Below are positions 47,328 through 55,903 of a DNA stretch of 64,000 nucleotides, one piece after another (within the stretch, counting starts at the first letter, position 1; each line of letters starts with the position of its first letter). Origin of the DNA: an uncultured Oscillospiraceae bacterium (GTDB lineage: Bacteria > Bacillota > Clostridia > Oscillospirales > Ruminococcaceae); contig CAKSPU010000002.1 of assembly GCA_934486875.1 (NCBI GenBank), positions 1-64,000 of the forward strand. The letters run 5' to 3'. The position numbers were made by a program, and so were the translations under genes. Under the pieces are notes generated by a model, which was not told the origin of the DNA, did not search any database, and worked only from the letters and a program-made list of their open reading frames with translations.

Positions 47328-47783
47328 TCATTCCTTGGCTTTTGCGAAAACGGGGAATTTTATCGGGTAATCATCGGCGGCAATGACCTGCACAGCCTTG
47401 TTGTTGGCGGTGTTTATGATGATAGGGCTTTTGAGATTTACCGTTGCGTCCATATTGTCCTCGGGGATAACGGCGATAACGTAGAATTTTGCGTCTGCGT
47501 CATTTTCCATATCAAGCACCGCAACGTCCTCATCGGCAACGGTTATGCGGTAATCGGGGCAAAATTCAAGGGGATCGAAAAGTATGAAGCAGAGGTTGGG
47601 GTTCTCCGTGCTCTGGAGCCATACGGGGCATTTGCCCTTGCCGAGAGGGGAGATAAGGATATAATCCCTGTAGTCCTCAAAGGCGAAAATCCCCTGGGGG
47701 AAGCTTATCACCTCGGCGGGGGAGACCTCTATCTCGTCGAAATCCCTTGTTTTAACTGTGATTCTGTTTACGGTATCGTTCAT
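47328..47783 (-). CDS. fliW: Flagellar assembly factor FliW
   Basis: Binds either flagellin or CsrA; when flagellin is exported, free FliW sequesters CsrA and lets flagellin be translated. The blocks ISFPQGIFAFEDYRDYILI and PNLCFILFDPLEFCPDY define the family. The frame opens at 47789, but GAGG sits at the right distance only for the ATG at 47783, giving 151 aa. It starts 2 bases after the DUF6470 stop and 25 bases before csrA. Confidence 0.95.
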   Translation of the reverse strand: MNDTVNRITVKTRDFDEIEVSPAEVISFPQGIFAFEDYRDYILISPLGKGKCPVWLQSTENPNLCFILFDPLEFCPDYRITVADEDVAVLDMENDADAKFYVIAVIPEDNMDATVNLKSPIIINTANNKAVQVIAADDYPIKFPVFAKAKE

Positions 47784-47785
47784 AA

Positions 47786-48376
47786 TCATTCCTCATATCC
47801 CGGAGCTGCGCTTCTGGGGAAATATATGGGCTCGCCTACATATTCTATCTCAAGCTTAGGTCTCTGGTTCACGATGAACTCAACGGTACCGGGAACAAAT
47901 TCAAGCTTTGCTTCGGGGCTTGTGTTCCAGTCCATATTAAGCTCAGATGCCTGATAGTTTATGCTGAGAGTGTTGCCCGACCAGCTGATGTCAGGACCGA
48001 CCTTTGGCAGGAAGTCCATAATTGTCTCCATTGTCCTTGTTGCCTTGGCGGTGGCGATAGATGCAGGGGTGGCTTCAAAGTTGCAGAGAGCGTTGCCCTC
48101 GTTCACGATGTTCGCCACTGCCTGATATGCTACCTTCATACCCTTCTGGGCTTCGTCCTTGGCAAAGGTGTCAATGTTCTTGTGACCGTAGCCGAGACTT
48201 TCCCTTGCGGCGGTGTTGTCGATATTTATTTTGATGGGTTCTGCGGTTATCTGCATTCCCCCCGGACTTTTTGAGACAGAGACGGTGGGAGCGGGAGTAT
48301 CGAGCTTCAGCTCCGCACGGGTAACGTTTATCTCAACATTGATAGGTACTGATGTTATATTAAGAAGCTGATCCAT
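47786..48376 (-). CDS. DUF6470 (YviE-like) flagellar-locus protein
   Basis: 196 aa, no membrane segment. It lies between flgL and fliW, exactly where Bacillus has yviE, and shows the family pattern: an N-terminal NITSVPINVEINVTRAELKLDTPAP and a central repeat-like GYGHKNIDTFAKDEAQKGM. The function is unknown. AAGGAGG lies eight bases before the ATG. Confidence 0.85.
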   Translation of the reverse strand: MDQLLNITSVPINVEINVTRAELKLDTPAPTVSVSKSPGGMQITAEPIKINIDNTAARESLGYGHKNIDTFAKDEAQKGMKVAYQAVANIVNEGNALCNFEATPASIATAKATRTMETIMDFLPKVGPDISWSGNTLSINYQASELNMDWNTSPEAKLEFVPGTVEFIVNQRPKLEIEYVGEPIYFPRSAAPGYEE

Positions 48377-48409
48377 AACTGCGTCCTCCTTTTATAAATT
48401 TTCCGTATA

Positions 48410-49777
48410 TTATACGAAATCGAAAATGCTCTTGGGAAGTATGCCCGAACCGAGGGAAAGGGAAGCGTTGTAAGCGGCTTCGATAGACTTCATATTTGTT
48501 ATCTCAGCTTCGATGTCAACGCCCTCAATGCTGTTCTGCTTCTCGGAAAGGCTTATGCGGTAAATGTCATTTCTGTCGATGTACATTTCCATATTGTTCT
48601 GCTTTACGCCGAGAGTGGTTATTGTGTCCATAACCTTGGAGTTTGCGGCATCAAGCTTGTCGATGTAGCGGTTTACGGAAGCTGTGTCGCCTTTTCTGAG
48701 AGCGGCGGCAGCGTCATAAACGAGCTGGATAAGGTTAAGCGAATCGCCGTCATCATCTGTTCCGCAGCCTGTTATCTCAGCGCCGTTAAGGCTCATATCA
48801 AGGGCTGTGGCGGGATTTACGGCCCCGTTCTCGTCATACTTTATTCCGAGACCGATATCAACATAAATGGGGGCTGTTCCGGGGAAGCCCTTGGCATTTG
48901 TGTACTCTGTGGGGTAATTAACGGTCTTGGTGTCGGAAAGCTTGCCTTCCTTGTCGTAATACTTTATGGTAGCGCCGTTTACGGAATTTTTAAGGTCATC
49001 ACCCATAAGACTTACGGGGATATCGTTGTAGCAGACTATCCTGTCCTTGGGAGATGTGCTGAAATCGGGGCTGCCGTTTACGGTGAATTTAATTGTGTTT
49101 TTATCATTCTTGTCGGCGCTGCTGTAGTAGGTGTCGCCATTATATTTGTCAAAATCGGTTATCTCGTTGCCGTCGGCATCGTAATACTTATCCACTTTAA
49201 TTGTATTGCCCGCAGCGTCGGTATATGTGCCGTCATCGTTTCTTGTGAGGGTCTTGCCGTCTGTTTCCGCAGTGTCATAATCATTGCCGTAGACCTTTGT
49301 TGTGCCGTCGGCAAAGGTTATCTCAACTCTTGAATGAACTGTGAAGGGGGTCTTGTCATTGCTTGCGGAGCCGAACATCTGCCTTGTGGCGAAATCGGTG
49401 TTCATATCCTGAAGCATATGCTCCGCCTGTTGCTCCATTTCAAGTGCGATGATGTCAAGCTCGGTCTGATCCATAGTGTCCTGAACGGAAACTATCTTGG
49501 ACTTTACATTAAGATATGTCTTGTCGGCAATATCGTAAAGAGCGTCCTCGGCAGCGTAGTAGAAATCCTTTGCAGTATTAAGGTTCTCGTCATAGATGTC
49601 GAGATTTTCAAGGGATTTTCTTACGTGGGCAGCCTTTGCCGCAGAAGAGGAGCCCTCGCTGGCACGGTTGTATTTTCTCTGAGTGAGTATCTTTGTCTGG
49701 GATTTCAGATAGCTTGAAAGCAGGGTGTTATAACTGTTTAAAAACGTTCCGCTGAACGCATTGTTGGTAACTCGCAT
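48410..49777 (-). CDS. flgL: Flagellar hook-filament junction protein FlgL (HAP3)
   Basis: Second junction protein between hook and filament. The N-terminal helical region (MRVTNNAFSGTFLNSYNTLLSSYLKSQTKI type, where residues are set for export and coiled-coil packing) and the C-terminal flagellin-like helix pair (SLSEKQNSIEGVDIEAEITNM) bracket a variable Asp/Thr-rich middle. 455 aa is longer than the Bacillus protein (298). It follows flgK by 31 bases. Confidence 0.93.
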   Translation of the reverse strand: MRVTNNAFSGTFLNSYNTLLSSYLKSQTKILTQRKYNRASEGSSSAAKAAHVRKSLENLDIYDENLNTAKDFYYAAEDALYDIADKTYLNVKSKIVSVQDTMDQTELDIIALEMEQQAEHMLQDMNTDFATRQMFGSASNDKTPFTVHSRVEITFADGTTKVYGNDYDTAETDGKTLTRNDDGTYTDAAGNTIKVDKYYDADGNEITDFDKYNGDTYYSSADKNDKNTIKFTVNGSPDFSTSPKDRIVCYNDIPVSLMGDDLKNSVNGATIKYYDKEGKLSDTKTVNYPTEYTNAKGFPGTAPIYVDIGLGIKYDENGAVNPATALDMSLNGAEITGCGTDDDGDSLNLIQLVYDAAAALRKGDTASVNRYIDKLDAANSKVMDTITTLGVKQNNMEMYIDRNDIYRISLSEKQNSIEGVDIEAEITNMKSIEAAYNASLSLGSGILPKSIFDFV

Positions 49778-49808
49778 CGTGTATCAGCTCCTTAAGATTA
49801 TAGCTTTA

Positions 49809-51806
49809 TCAAAGACCGACCTTGCCTGTGCCGTTAATGAGCTTGTCAAGGCACTCGTCAAGAGCGGATATCATTCTGGAAATAGCGTTGTACCATTTCT
49901 GGTAGTTCATCATATTAACGCCCTCTTCGTCCATACTTACGCCCATTACCTCGTCCCTTGCATCGGAGACGCTGTTCAGCATAATGTTGGTGGAATCGAA
50001 GCTTCCAAGCTCGTATTCAAGGTCGCCGCCCACCTGATTGCCGTAATACTGGATAAAGCCCTCAAAGGTGAATCGGTCGGGCTCATTGCCGAACTTGTAC
50101 TTTGCGTCAAAGGCGGAAAGTATCTTGTTGATATAAGCATTGTCAAGCTCATCGTAATTGTAATCAAGCTTGCCGTTGTCGTCAACGAAGGGGTGAACAC
50201 AGCGGAGAGTGTTTTCGTTCCAGGTGTCGGCAATCTTCAGGTCGGCAACATTTCCGTCATCAAGAGCGCCGCCCTCAAATTCAAAGAGCTTGAATTTGGT
50301 GCTTTCTATTGCATCATTGCGGACATCTGCAAGAGTTTGGTTTACGATATCGTCGATCTTCGTAAGGTCATCGGCAGTGAGATTATTTTCGTCTGTGATG
50401 TTGTTGTCAGCCATATACTGAGCCTTGGTGTCATCTCTGAGCGCTGCCTCAGCCTTGTCAGCCGCTGCATTCTGCTGCCTTACCGCATCGGCGGAATTGT
50501 TGTAATCATCATAAAGGGCATTGAATGCCTTGGCGAATCTGTTTGCAAAGGAGCGGATAGTTTCCTGATAATACTTTATTCCGTTGTAGCCGTTCTCAGT
50601 GCCGCTTGCATAGCAGCCCTTGCCGTTGTACATATCGAAAAGTCCGCTTACGGAGCCGCCTGTGAGCTTGTCGGTCTCCTCTGCAACGGTTATGGCATAG
50701 GAGGGAGCATTCTTTAACTGTCCGGCGGTCATATTGTTTGTGAAAATGGGGTCATAATCAACGCCCGCAGCCTTTGCATCGGAGATTATTTCCTTTTCAA
50801 GCTCGCACGCCTGCTTTACATTTCCCTTGTAAATGTAGGAATTGAGCTTGTCGATCTTGTCATTGAGGTCGGGGTTTGCCATTACCTCGGGAGTTATCTC
50901 ACGCTCGCACTTTGTCCACTGCTTGTCGGTGTTGACGGTGCTGATGTGGAGCTCGGCAAAATCATTTCTGTCGGTCTGTTCGCCCGAGAAAATGATGTCG
51001 GTCTTGGCATATGCGTCCTTCTGAACAAGAGCCTTGTCGCCGAAGTAAACATCATATGTTCCGTCCTGATTCTGCTTAACGTCGATGTTTACGTACTGGG
51101 AAAGCTCGTCGCAGAGGTTGTTGAAGCTGTCCTTAAGCTCCAGGGGTCCGTATTCTATCTCAGCCTGATAGCCGTCTCTTGTGGCATAAACGTTGTCCAT
51201 CTGAACATAAGCATCGGATATCTGCTTGTTGAGGGAAGCCATCTGCTTAAGGATAGTGTTCACTCTGTCATTGGTAACGAGAATGTCCTCTCTTGTGGAA
51301 AGCTCAACGTCATTGAGTCTCGCATCAAAATTCTTGAGAACGTTTATAACGGAATCCGCAGCATTCATAGCTACGTTTGAAAGATCCTGTCTGTCAGCGC
51401 CTGTTGAGGAGAAGGACTGGAAAGCAGCCTTTAAATTTCCGAAAATAGCCGCAAGACCCGAGTCCTGATTTTCAACATCATCAAGGATATCTTCAATGTC
51501 TGCAAGAACATTGGTCTTAGCGCCTGTGTCGCAGAGCTCGGAGCTGTATCGTCTCACCTTTGCATCAAGGAGCTTGTCTCTGAGCTGGGTAACGCCGACA
51601 GCGTCAGCGCCCTTGCCCGCAAGGTTGACCTGAGTGTTGTAGCCGAGACTGCCTGCGGTGTTTGCCACGGAAACAACGTCAAGGCGCTGTCTGCTGTAGC
51701 CTGTTGTTTTTATGTTTGTGATGTTGTGTCCTGTGATATCAAGACCCTTCTGTGCAAGCTGGAGACCGTCTCTCTGCACATAAAGTCCGAAAAATGATGA
51801 AGCCAT
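49809..51806 (-). CDS. flgK: Flagellar hook-associated protein FlgK (HAP1)
   Basis: First hook-filament junction protein. The N-terminus GLYVQRDGLQLAQKGLDITGHNITNIKTTGYSRQR is the FlgK signature, and the C-terminus MNEEGVNMMNYQKWYNAISRMISALDECLDKLIN-type helix is also typical. 665 aa is longer than Bacillus FlgK (507), with a large Asp/Asn-rich insert from about 390 to 560. GAAAGGA is upstream. It follows flgN by 21 bases. Confidence 0.96.
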   Translation of the reverse strand: MASSFFGLYVQRDGLQLAQKGLDITGHNITNIKTTGYSRQRLDVVSVANTAGSLGYNTQVNLAGKGADAVGVTQLRDKLLDAKVRRYSSELCDTGAKTNVLADIEDILDDVENQDSGLAAIFGNLKAAFQSFSSTGADRQDLSNVAMNAADSVINVLKNFDARLNDVELSTREDILVTNDRVNTILKQMASLNKQISDAYVQMDNVYATRDGYQAEIEYGPLELKDSFNNLCDELSQYVNIDVKQNQDGTYDVYFGDKALVQKDAYAKTDIIFSGEQTDRNDFAELHISTVNTDKQWTKCEREITPEVMANPDLNDKIDKLNSYIYKGNVKQACELEKEIISDAKAAGVDYDPIFTNNMTAGQLKNAPSYAITVAEETDKLTGGSVSGLFDMYNGKGCYASGTENGYNGIKYYQETIRSFANRFAKAFNALYDDYNNSADAVRQQNAAADKAEAALRDDTKAQYMADNNITDENNLTADDLTKIDDIVNQTLADVRNDAIESTKFKLFEFEGGALDDGNVADLKIADTWNENTLRCVHPFVDDNGKLDYNYDELDNAYINKILSAFDAKYKFGNEPDRFTFEGFIQYYGNQVGGDLEYELGSFDSTNIMLNSVSDARDEVMGVSMDEEGVNMMNYQKWYNAISRMISALDECLDKLINGTGKVGL

Positions 51807-51827
51807 TACTGTATCTTCCTTTCGTAT

Positions 51828-52277
51828 TCAGGCATTTGTAAATATCTTTGAGCCTGCTGCGCTTTCTTTTCTCACTGCGCCTTTGTCGTTATATGTATCA
51901 AGCTCGCCCACGGTGCTGCGAATTTTTTTGAGACGTTCGGAAACGATGATGTTTGCCGTGTCATTTATTTCTTTTATCTTATATATCATTTCGGAAAGGG
52001 AGGCACGCTGCTCTTCAAGGCGGGACTTATATTCCTCGGGAGCTTCGCTGACTATCTGCTCAAAGGTCTTTGAGCTGTTATCACAGAGGAGCGCAAGGCG
52101 CTGCTTTTCAAGTGCATTGCTTTTCATAATGAAAGCCTGCTCGGCGGAGAGGGAAGCGGAAAGCTTCTCGATCTCATTTTTGTTCAGCATATCCATTTTG
52201 GAATATTCAAATTTAAGAAAATTTCTGTAATGAGCGTTGTACTCATCAAAGAAAGCTATGAGTGCGTTATAGTCCAT
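51828..52277 (-). CDS. flgN: FlgN-type export chaperone for FlgK/FlgL
   Basis: Helical protein of about 149 aa that escorts FlgK and FlgL to the export gate. Long amphipathic helices run from 5 to 120, with a short Lys-rich tail. The position between flgM and flgK is the conserved place for flgN. The frame opens at 52295, but the ATG at 52277 lies nine bases after AAAGGA and is preferred. Confidence 0.82.
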   Translation of the reverse strand: MDYNALIAFFDEYNAHYRNFLKFEYSKMDMLNKNEIEKLSASLSAEQAFIMKSNALEKQRLALLCDNSSKTFEQIVSEAPEEYKSRLEEQRASLSEMIYKIKEINDTANIIVSERLKKIRSTVGELDTYNDKGAVRKESAAGSKIFTNA

Positions 52278-52316
52278 TTGTCCCATTCCTTTCACGAGGG
52301 TGCGGGTGCGTTTGTT

Positions 52317-52607
52317 TTACAGACCGAGGATAGAATCTGCGATATCCTCGGAGGATACCCTGTAGCTGCCGTCAGCTATCTTTGCGGAAAGCTCTGCCAG
52401 TCTGTCGGCGGAAGCTGTGCTGTCTGCGGCGGTCTTTGCAGCGGCTTTCAGAGTGTCTGAAAAGCTTGCTCTTGCAGATGAAGAGAACTCAGCCTTGTCG
52501 GTGTTCTTTCCCCTGCTTTTCTGAGCCTTGCCCGAAACGGGGCGTGAAGCGGCTTCGCTTGCGTATCTGTATGCGTTCAAAGCTGATGTATAGTTCTTTA
52601 TCTCCAT
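52317..52607 (-). CDS. flgM: Anti-sigma-28 factor FlgM
   Basis: Holds the flagellar sigma factor (sigma-D/FliA) inactive until hook completion. 96 aa with a disordered Ser/Ala/Lys-rich first half and the C-terminal sigma-binding segment DRLAELSAKIADGSYRVSSEDIADSILGL, which is typical. It heads the late flagellar operon directly behind a sigma-28 promoter, giving an autoregulatory loop. Its ribosome-binding site GGTGGAG lies in or beside a small hairpin (52615-52628). Confidence 0.93.
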   Translation of the reverse strand: MEIKNYTSALNAYRYASEAASRPVSGKAQKSRGKNTDKAEFSSSARASFSDTLKAAAKTAADSTASADRLAELSAKIADGSYRVSSEDIADSILGL

Positions 52608-52614
52608 AATATCT

Positions 52615-52628
52615 CCACCTTTCCGTGG
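52615..52628 (-). promoter_or_regulatory. Possible CsrA-binding hairpin at the flgM ribosome-binding site
   Basis: Minus strand: CCAC/GTGG with the hexaloop GGAAAG, so a GGA lies in the loop. The 3' arm is part of the Shine-Dalgarno GGTGGAG, giving a second GGA about ten bases on. This is the usual two-site layout for CsrA repression. Confidence 0.5.
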
Positions 52629-52672
52629 TAAAATTTATATCTGTGCATAGTTATCCCGATGCTCTACTATAT

Positions 52673-52700
52673 ATATCGGCATTAATATAAGAAAAATTTA
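52673..52700 (-). promoter_or_regulatory. Sigma-28 (sigma-D) promoter of the late flagellar operon
   Basis: Minus strand: TAAA (52697-52700), 16-base spacer, GCCGATAT (52673-52680). Both elements match the Bacillus sigma-D consensus perfectly. It lies about 65 bases upstream of the flgM ATG. Confidence 0.88.
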
Positions 52701-52838
52701 GCCTTTTGGGAGATTTTTTTTTATTATAATAATAGTTTTTATATACTGTTAGTATATTAATTGATTGTATTAACTTACAGTAAATTATAACGCTGAAATT
52801 ATGCATTTTTTGAGTGATTTGAGTGGGTTTTGAAATCA
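52701..52838. other. AT-rich spacer upstream of the flgM promoter
   Basis: Very AT-rich with long A/T runs (around 52710-52745). A 101-codon frame crosses it (52651-52956) but overlaps both the promoter and a repeat and has no ribosome-binding site. No other feature is seen. Confidence 0.5.
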
Positions 52839-52936
52839 GCTCGGGGGAGTTGCTTTGTCCCAAACGTTCCAACCCGACCCCGCAAGCCTTTGAGAAAGAC
52901 TTGACCGAAACTTTTACTGTTGAGTTTATTTGTGTG
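52839..52936. repeat. Multi-hairpin repeat, short copy
   Basis: Shares both ends with the long copy at 43066-43332 in the same orientation, but the interior hairpins are missing. The last hairpin differs in sequence (AAGCCTTT/AAAGACTT instead of CCACCTTT/AAAGGTGG) while mostly keeping pairing. It lies between the che terminator and the flgM promoter. Confidence 0.75.
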
Positions 52937-52959
52937 GATTTTTTATTATGTTTCACTAT

Positions 52960-52998
52960 AAAAAAATGAGCGGAGCACAGCTCTCTGTGCTCCGCTCA
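52960..52998 (-). terminator. Terminator of the chemotaxis operon
   Basis: Minus strand: stem TGAGCGGAGCACAG/CTGTGCTCCGCTCA (14 bp) followed by TTTTTTTA, immediately behind the last cheW. Confidence 0.93.
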
Positions 52999-53002
52999 AA
53001 GA

Positions 53003-53479
53003 TCACTTAACTCCGTCCATATAATCACCGATAGCGTCTATCATCGAATCGGTGAGCAGGCGCTCTGGCTCGATTATCATAATTATCCTGCCGTCAGCCT
53101 TATAAACGCCCTTGATATACTTGCCCGATGCGGCAGATATTGCAGGGGGCGGAGATATTTCCGCAGGGTCAAAGTCCACCACCGCATATACCGTATCCAC
53201 TACAAATCCGAGATAATCGGACTTTGCGCTGCCCTTTGATTCGGTAACTATAACGCATATCTTATCGGTAGCTTCCATAGGCGGCTCGTGAAATCTTACC
53301 CTCATATCGATAATGGGTACGATATCCCCTCTCAGGTTGATAACGCCCCTGCCGTAATCGGGAAATTCGGGAACGGGGGAGATGCTTCCGCAGCCGTTTA
53401 AAATTTCCTTGATGCAGCTTATTTCAATAGCGAATGTCTGTCCTGACAGTGCGAAGGTAAGGTATTTTTCTTCCTCCAC
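53003..53479 (-). CDS. cheW: Chemotaxis coupling protein CheW (second copy)
   Basis: Couples chemoreceptors to CheA. 158 aa with the CheW pattern: YLTFALSGQTFAIEISCIKEIL at the start, then PDYGRGVINLRGDIVPIIDMR and a C-terminal VDFDPAEISPPP. It differs clearly from the other CheW at 55417-55884, so they may serve different receptors. It starts 5 bases after cheB and ends the operon. Confidence 0.93.
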   Translation of the reverse strand: MEEEKYLTFALSGQTFAIEISCIKEILNGCGSISPVPEFPDYGRGVINLRGDIVPIIDMRVRFHEPPMEATDKICVIVTESKGSAKSDYLGFVVDTVYAVVDFDPAEISPPPAISAASGKYIKGVYKADGRIIMIIEPERLLTDSMIDAIGDYMDGVK

Positions 53480-53484
53480 AGCGT

Positions 53485-54513
53485 TCAGCTCCTTTCAGGG
53501 TAGTTCATTTTCTTTTTAAGCAGGGTGCTTATCTCCTCCAGGGGAGCTTCAATGCAGACCGCACCCATTTTTTTGGCTTCCATAGGCATACCGTACACCA
53601 CGCAGGTCTCTTTGTTCTGACCGATGGTGTAGCCGCCTGCCTGACGAATGAGCAGCAGACCCTTTGCGCCGTCCGCCCCCATTCCCGTGAGAAGTGCCGC
53701 AGCCGCAGCCTTTCCCGCACATTTTGCCACGCTTGTGAACATAACGTCCACCGAGGGGCAGTGTCCCGAGACCTTTTCGCCCTCTTTGCTGGATATGTAA
53801 TATCCCTTTGCGTCCCTGTGGAGCTCCATATGGAAGCCCCCTGCCGCAATTACGCACATACCCTTTTTGAGCCGAATTCCGTCGGTGGCTTCAAACACCG
53901 CAAGAGAAGTGCTGCGGTTCAGGCGCTCGGCGTACATCTGGGTGAAAACGGGAGGCATATGCTGGGTGACGATAACAGGGGGGCAGTCCTTCGGCAGGTC
54001 TTTTATTACCTTTTCAAGGGCATCTGTTCCGCCTGTTGATGCACCGAGTGCGACTATTTCAATGCCGCCTCTGTCATAAGGCTTTGCTTCTCTTGACGTA
54101 TGGGGCAGCTCGGTATGAAATTGTGATGCGTTTTTTTCGCACAGTCTTGTGATGTCCGACGCAAGGCTGCTTATGAAAGCATTTACCTTTGACGGGTCGG
54201 AAACATCGGGCTTTGTGCGGTATGCAGCCGCTCCTGCCGCAATGGCTTCGTCAGCCTTATCCTCCAGTGAGGATATCATTATAACGGGCAATGGATACTG
54301 AGGGAGAAGCCTTTTTAAAAACTTCAGACCGTCCATTCTCGGCATTTCGATGTCCAGCGTCATAATGTCGGGTTCAAGGGCAAGTATCTTGTCTCTTGCC
54401 TCGTATGGGTCTGCGGCAGTGCCCACAACGTTTATGCCGCTGTATTCGGACAGCCTTTTTTTCAGAAGCTCCGAGAAAAACGGAGAATCATCAACTATGA
54501 GGACCTTTGTCAT
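53485..54513 (-). CDS. cheB: Chemotaxis receptor methylesterase/deamidase CheB
   Basis: Response-regulator-controlled enzyme that demethylates and deamidates chemoreceptors. A receiver domain (1-120) has the acidic pair D8-D9 and phosphoacceptor D54 in LDIEMPRMDG. The C-terminal catalytic domain has the serine in GASTGGT, the histidine in TQHMPP and the aspartate in GMGADGAKG. Length (342 aa) is normal. It follows cheR by 56 bases. Confidence 0.96.
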   Translation of the reverse strand: MTKVLIVDDSPFFSELLKKRLSEYSGINVVGTAADPYEARDKILALEPDIMTLDIEMPRMDGLKFLKRLLPQYPLPVIMISSLEDKADEAIAAGAAAYRTKPDVSDPSKVNAFISSLASDITRLCEKNASQFHTELPHTSREAKPYDRGGIEIVALGASTGGTDALEKVIKDLPKDCPPVIVTQHMPPVFTQMYAERLNRSTSLAVFEATDGIRLKKGMCVIAAGGFHMELHRDAKGYYISSKEGEKVSGHCPSVDVMFTSVAKCAGKAAAAALLTGMGADGAKGLLLIRQAGGYTIGQNKETCVVYGMPMEAKKMGAVCIEAPLEEISTLLKKKMNYPERS

Positions 54514-54569
54514 TTTCCCGTCACCCCCGCAGATCTGATGCCGTCTTTCTTAATGTGTACGGCATCTGT

Positions 54570-55379
54570 TTATTTTTCCCGTCGGTAAATGGCGGGCTTT
54601 ATGTAAGTATATCTCGTGTCTCTCGATACATTTTCGGCGTGACCTATGAAAAGGTAGCCGCCCTTTTTTGTGACATCGTAAAACCGTTCCACAAGGGCAT
54701 TTTTGGTCTGGGTGTCAAAATAGATCATAACGTTCCGGCAGCTTATAAGGTCAAATGGCTTCTTACAGACTATAGGGTCCATAAGGTTGAATTTCTTGAA
54801 AACGATCTCGTTTCTTATCCTGTCGATGACCTGATAATTTTCGCTGTCGATGCGTCTGAAATATTTGTCTATCCACTTGTCGGGAAGTCCCTCCAGCATT
54901 TCCTTGGAGTATATCCCTGCCTTGGCGGTGCGGAGAACATCGGTGTCAAGGTCGGTGGCGAGGATCGTTGTGTCCCAGCCTGCCTTTCGGCTGCCGAAAT
55001 ATTCGTCCACGGTCATAGCTATGGTGTACGGCTCCTGACCTGTGGAGGAGGCGGCGCACCAGATGCGTGCGTCCTTGTCCTTCACCGAGGCTTCGATATA
55101 CGGCAGAACGGTGCTTTCAAGGAACTTGAAGTGATCGGGCTCACGCATAAAGAAGGTGTGGTTCGTGGTGAGCTTGTTCACAAGGCGTATCGTTTCCTTG
55201 CCGCTGCTGTCGCTGAGGGCGAAGTTTATGTAGTCCGTGAAGCTGTCAAAGCCGCTTGCGGACACTATTCCCGTAAGCCTGCCCTCAATGAGCACACGTT
55301 TTTTTTCAAGATTTATGCCGTAATTTGTTTTTATGAAATCCACAAGACGAAGAAAATCATCATCTGTAAGCTTCAGCAT
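54570..55379 (-). CDS. cheR: Chemotaxis receptor methyltransferase CheR
   Basis: Methylates glutamates on chemoreceptors using S-adenosylmethionine. The N-terminal helical domain begins with the typical DDDFLRLVDFIKTNYGINL; the SAM-binding region has RIWCAASSTGQEPYTIAM and the later FDLISCRNVMIYFD. Length (269 aa) is normal. It lies between cheW and cheB. Confidence 0.96.
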   Translation of the reverse strand: MLKLTDDDFLRLVDFIKTNYGINLEKKRVLIEGRLTGIVSASGFDSFTDYINFALSDSSGKETIRLVNKLTTNHTFFMREPDHFKFLESTVLPYIEASVKDKDARIWCAASSTGQEPYTIAMTVDEYFGSRKAGWDTTILATDLDTDVLRTAKAGIYSKEMLEGLPDKWIDKYFRRIDSENYQVIDRIRNEIVFKKFNLMDPIVCKKPFDLISCRNVMIYFDTQTKNALVERFYDVTKKGGYLFIGHAENVSRDTRYTYIKPAIYRREK

Positions 55380-55416
55380 TTCCTATGATCTCCTTTCCCC
55401 TCGCACATTTCGGGGA

Positions 55417-55884
55417 TCACTGCTCCATAACAAGCTTTTCGCAGTTGAGCAGAAGCTTTATTCCCTCGGAGTTTTCGATGATATTTTTGATGTAGTGGTT
55501 GGCGTTCACATTCTTGTTGGCAGGTGTGGCGCAGATCTCATCGGGCTTTGCGAATGTTACCTCTCTTACCCTGTCAACGATGATTCCCGCCTGATTGCCG
55601 CCTTCAAATTCAAGGACGATTATGCAGGTGCGCTCATCGTAGGGTATCTCTTCCTTGCCGAAGCGCTTTCTCACGCTGATAATGGGAACGGTCTTGCCTC
55701 TGAGGTTGATTATTCCCTTTATGTAATCGGGTACCTTGGGAACAACGGTTATCTGCTCGATGCCGATTATCTCGTTGATGTATTTGATCTCGATCCCGTA
55801 GACCACATCGTCAATGGTGAAGAGAAGCACCTCGCCGCCTGCGGAAATGAAATCCTTGTTTTCTTCCTTGGTATAGTTGCTCAT
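55417..55884 (-). CDS. cheW: Chemotaxis coupling protein CheW (first copy)
   Basis: 155 aa with typical CheW blocks: EVLLFTIDDVVYGIEIKYINEIIG, VPDYIKGIINLRGKTVPIISVRKRF and GIIVDRVREV. It lies 19 bases downstream of cheA. It is the more typical of the two CheW proteins in the operon. Confidence 0.95.
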   Translation of the reverse strand: MSNYTKEENKDFISAGGEVLLFTIDDVVYGIEIKYINEIIGIEQITVVPKVPDYIKGIINLRGKTVPIISVRKRFGKEEIPYDERTCIIVLEFEGGNQAGIIVDRVREVTFAKPDEICATPANKNVNANHYIKNIIENSEGIKLLLNCEKLVMEQ

Positions 55885-55903
55885 TGCTTATTCTCCCCCT
55901 AAC

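Noticed and set aside
52651..52956. 101-codon minus-strand frame before flgM
   Set aside because: It covers the sigma-28 promoter, an AT-rich spacer and the short repeat copy; no start signal and no recognisable protein.
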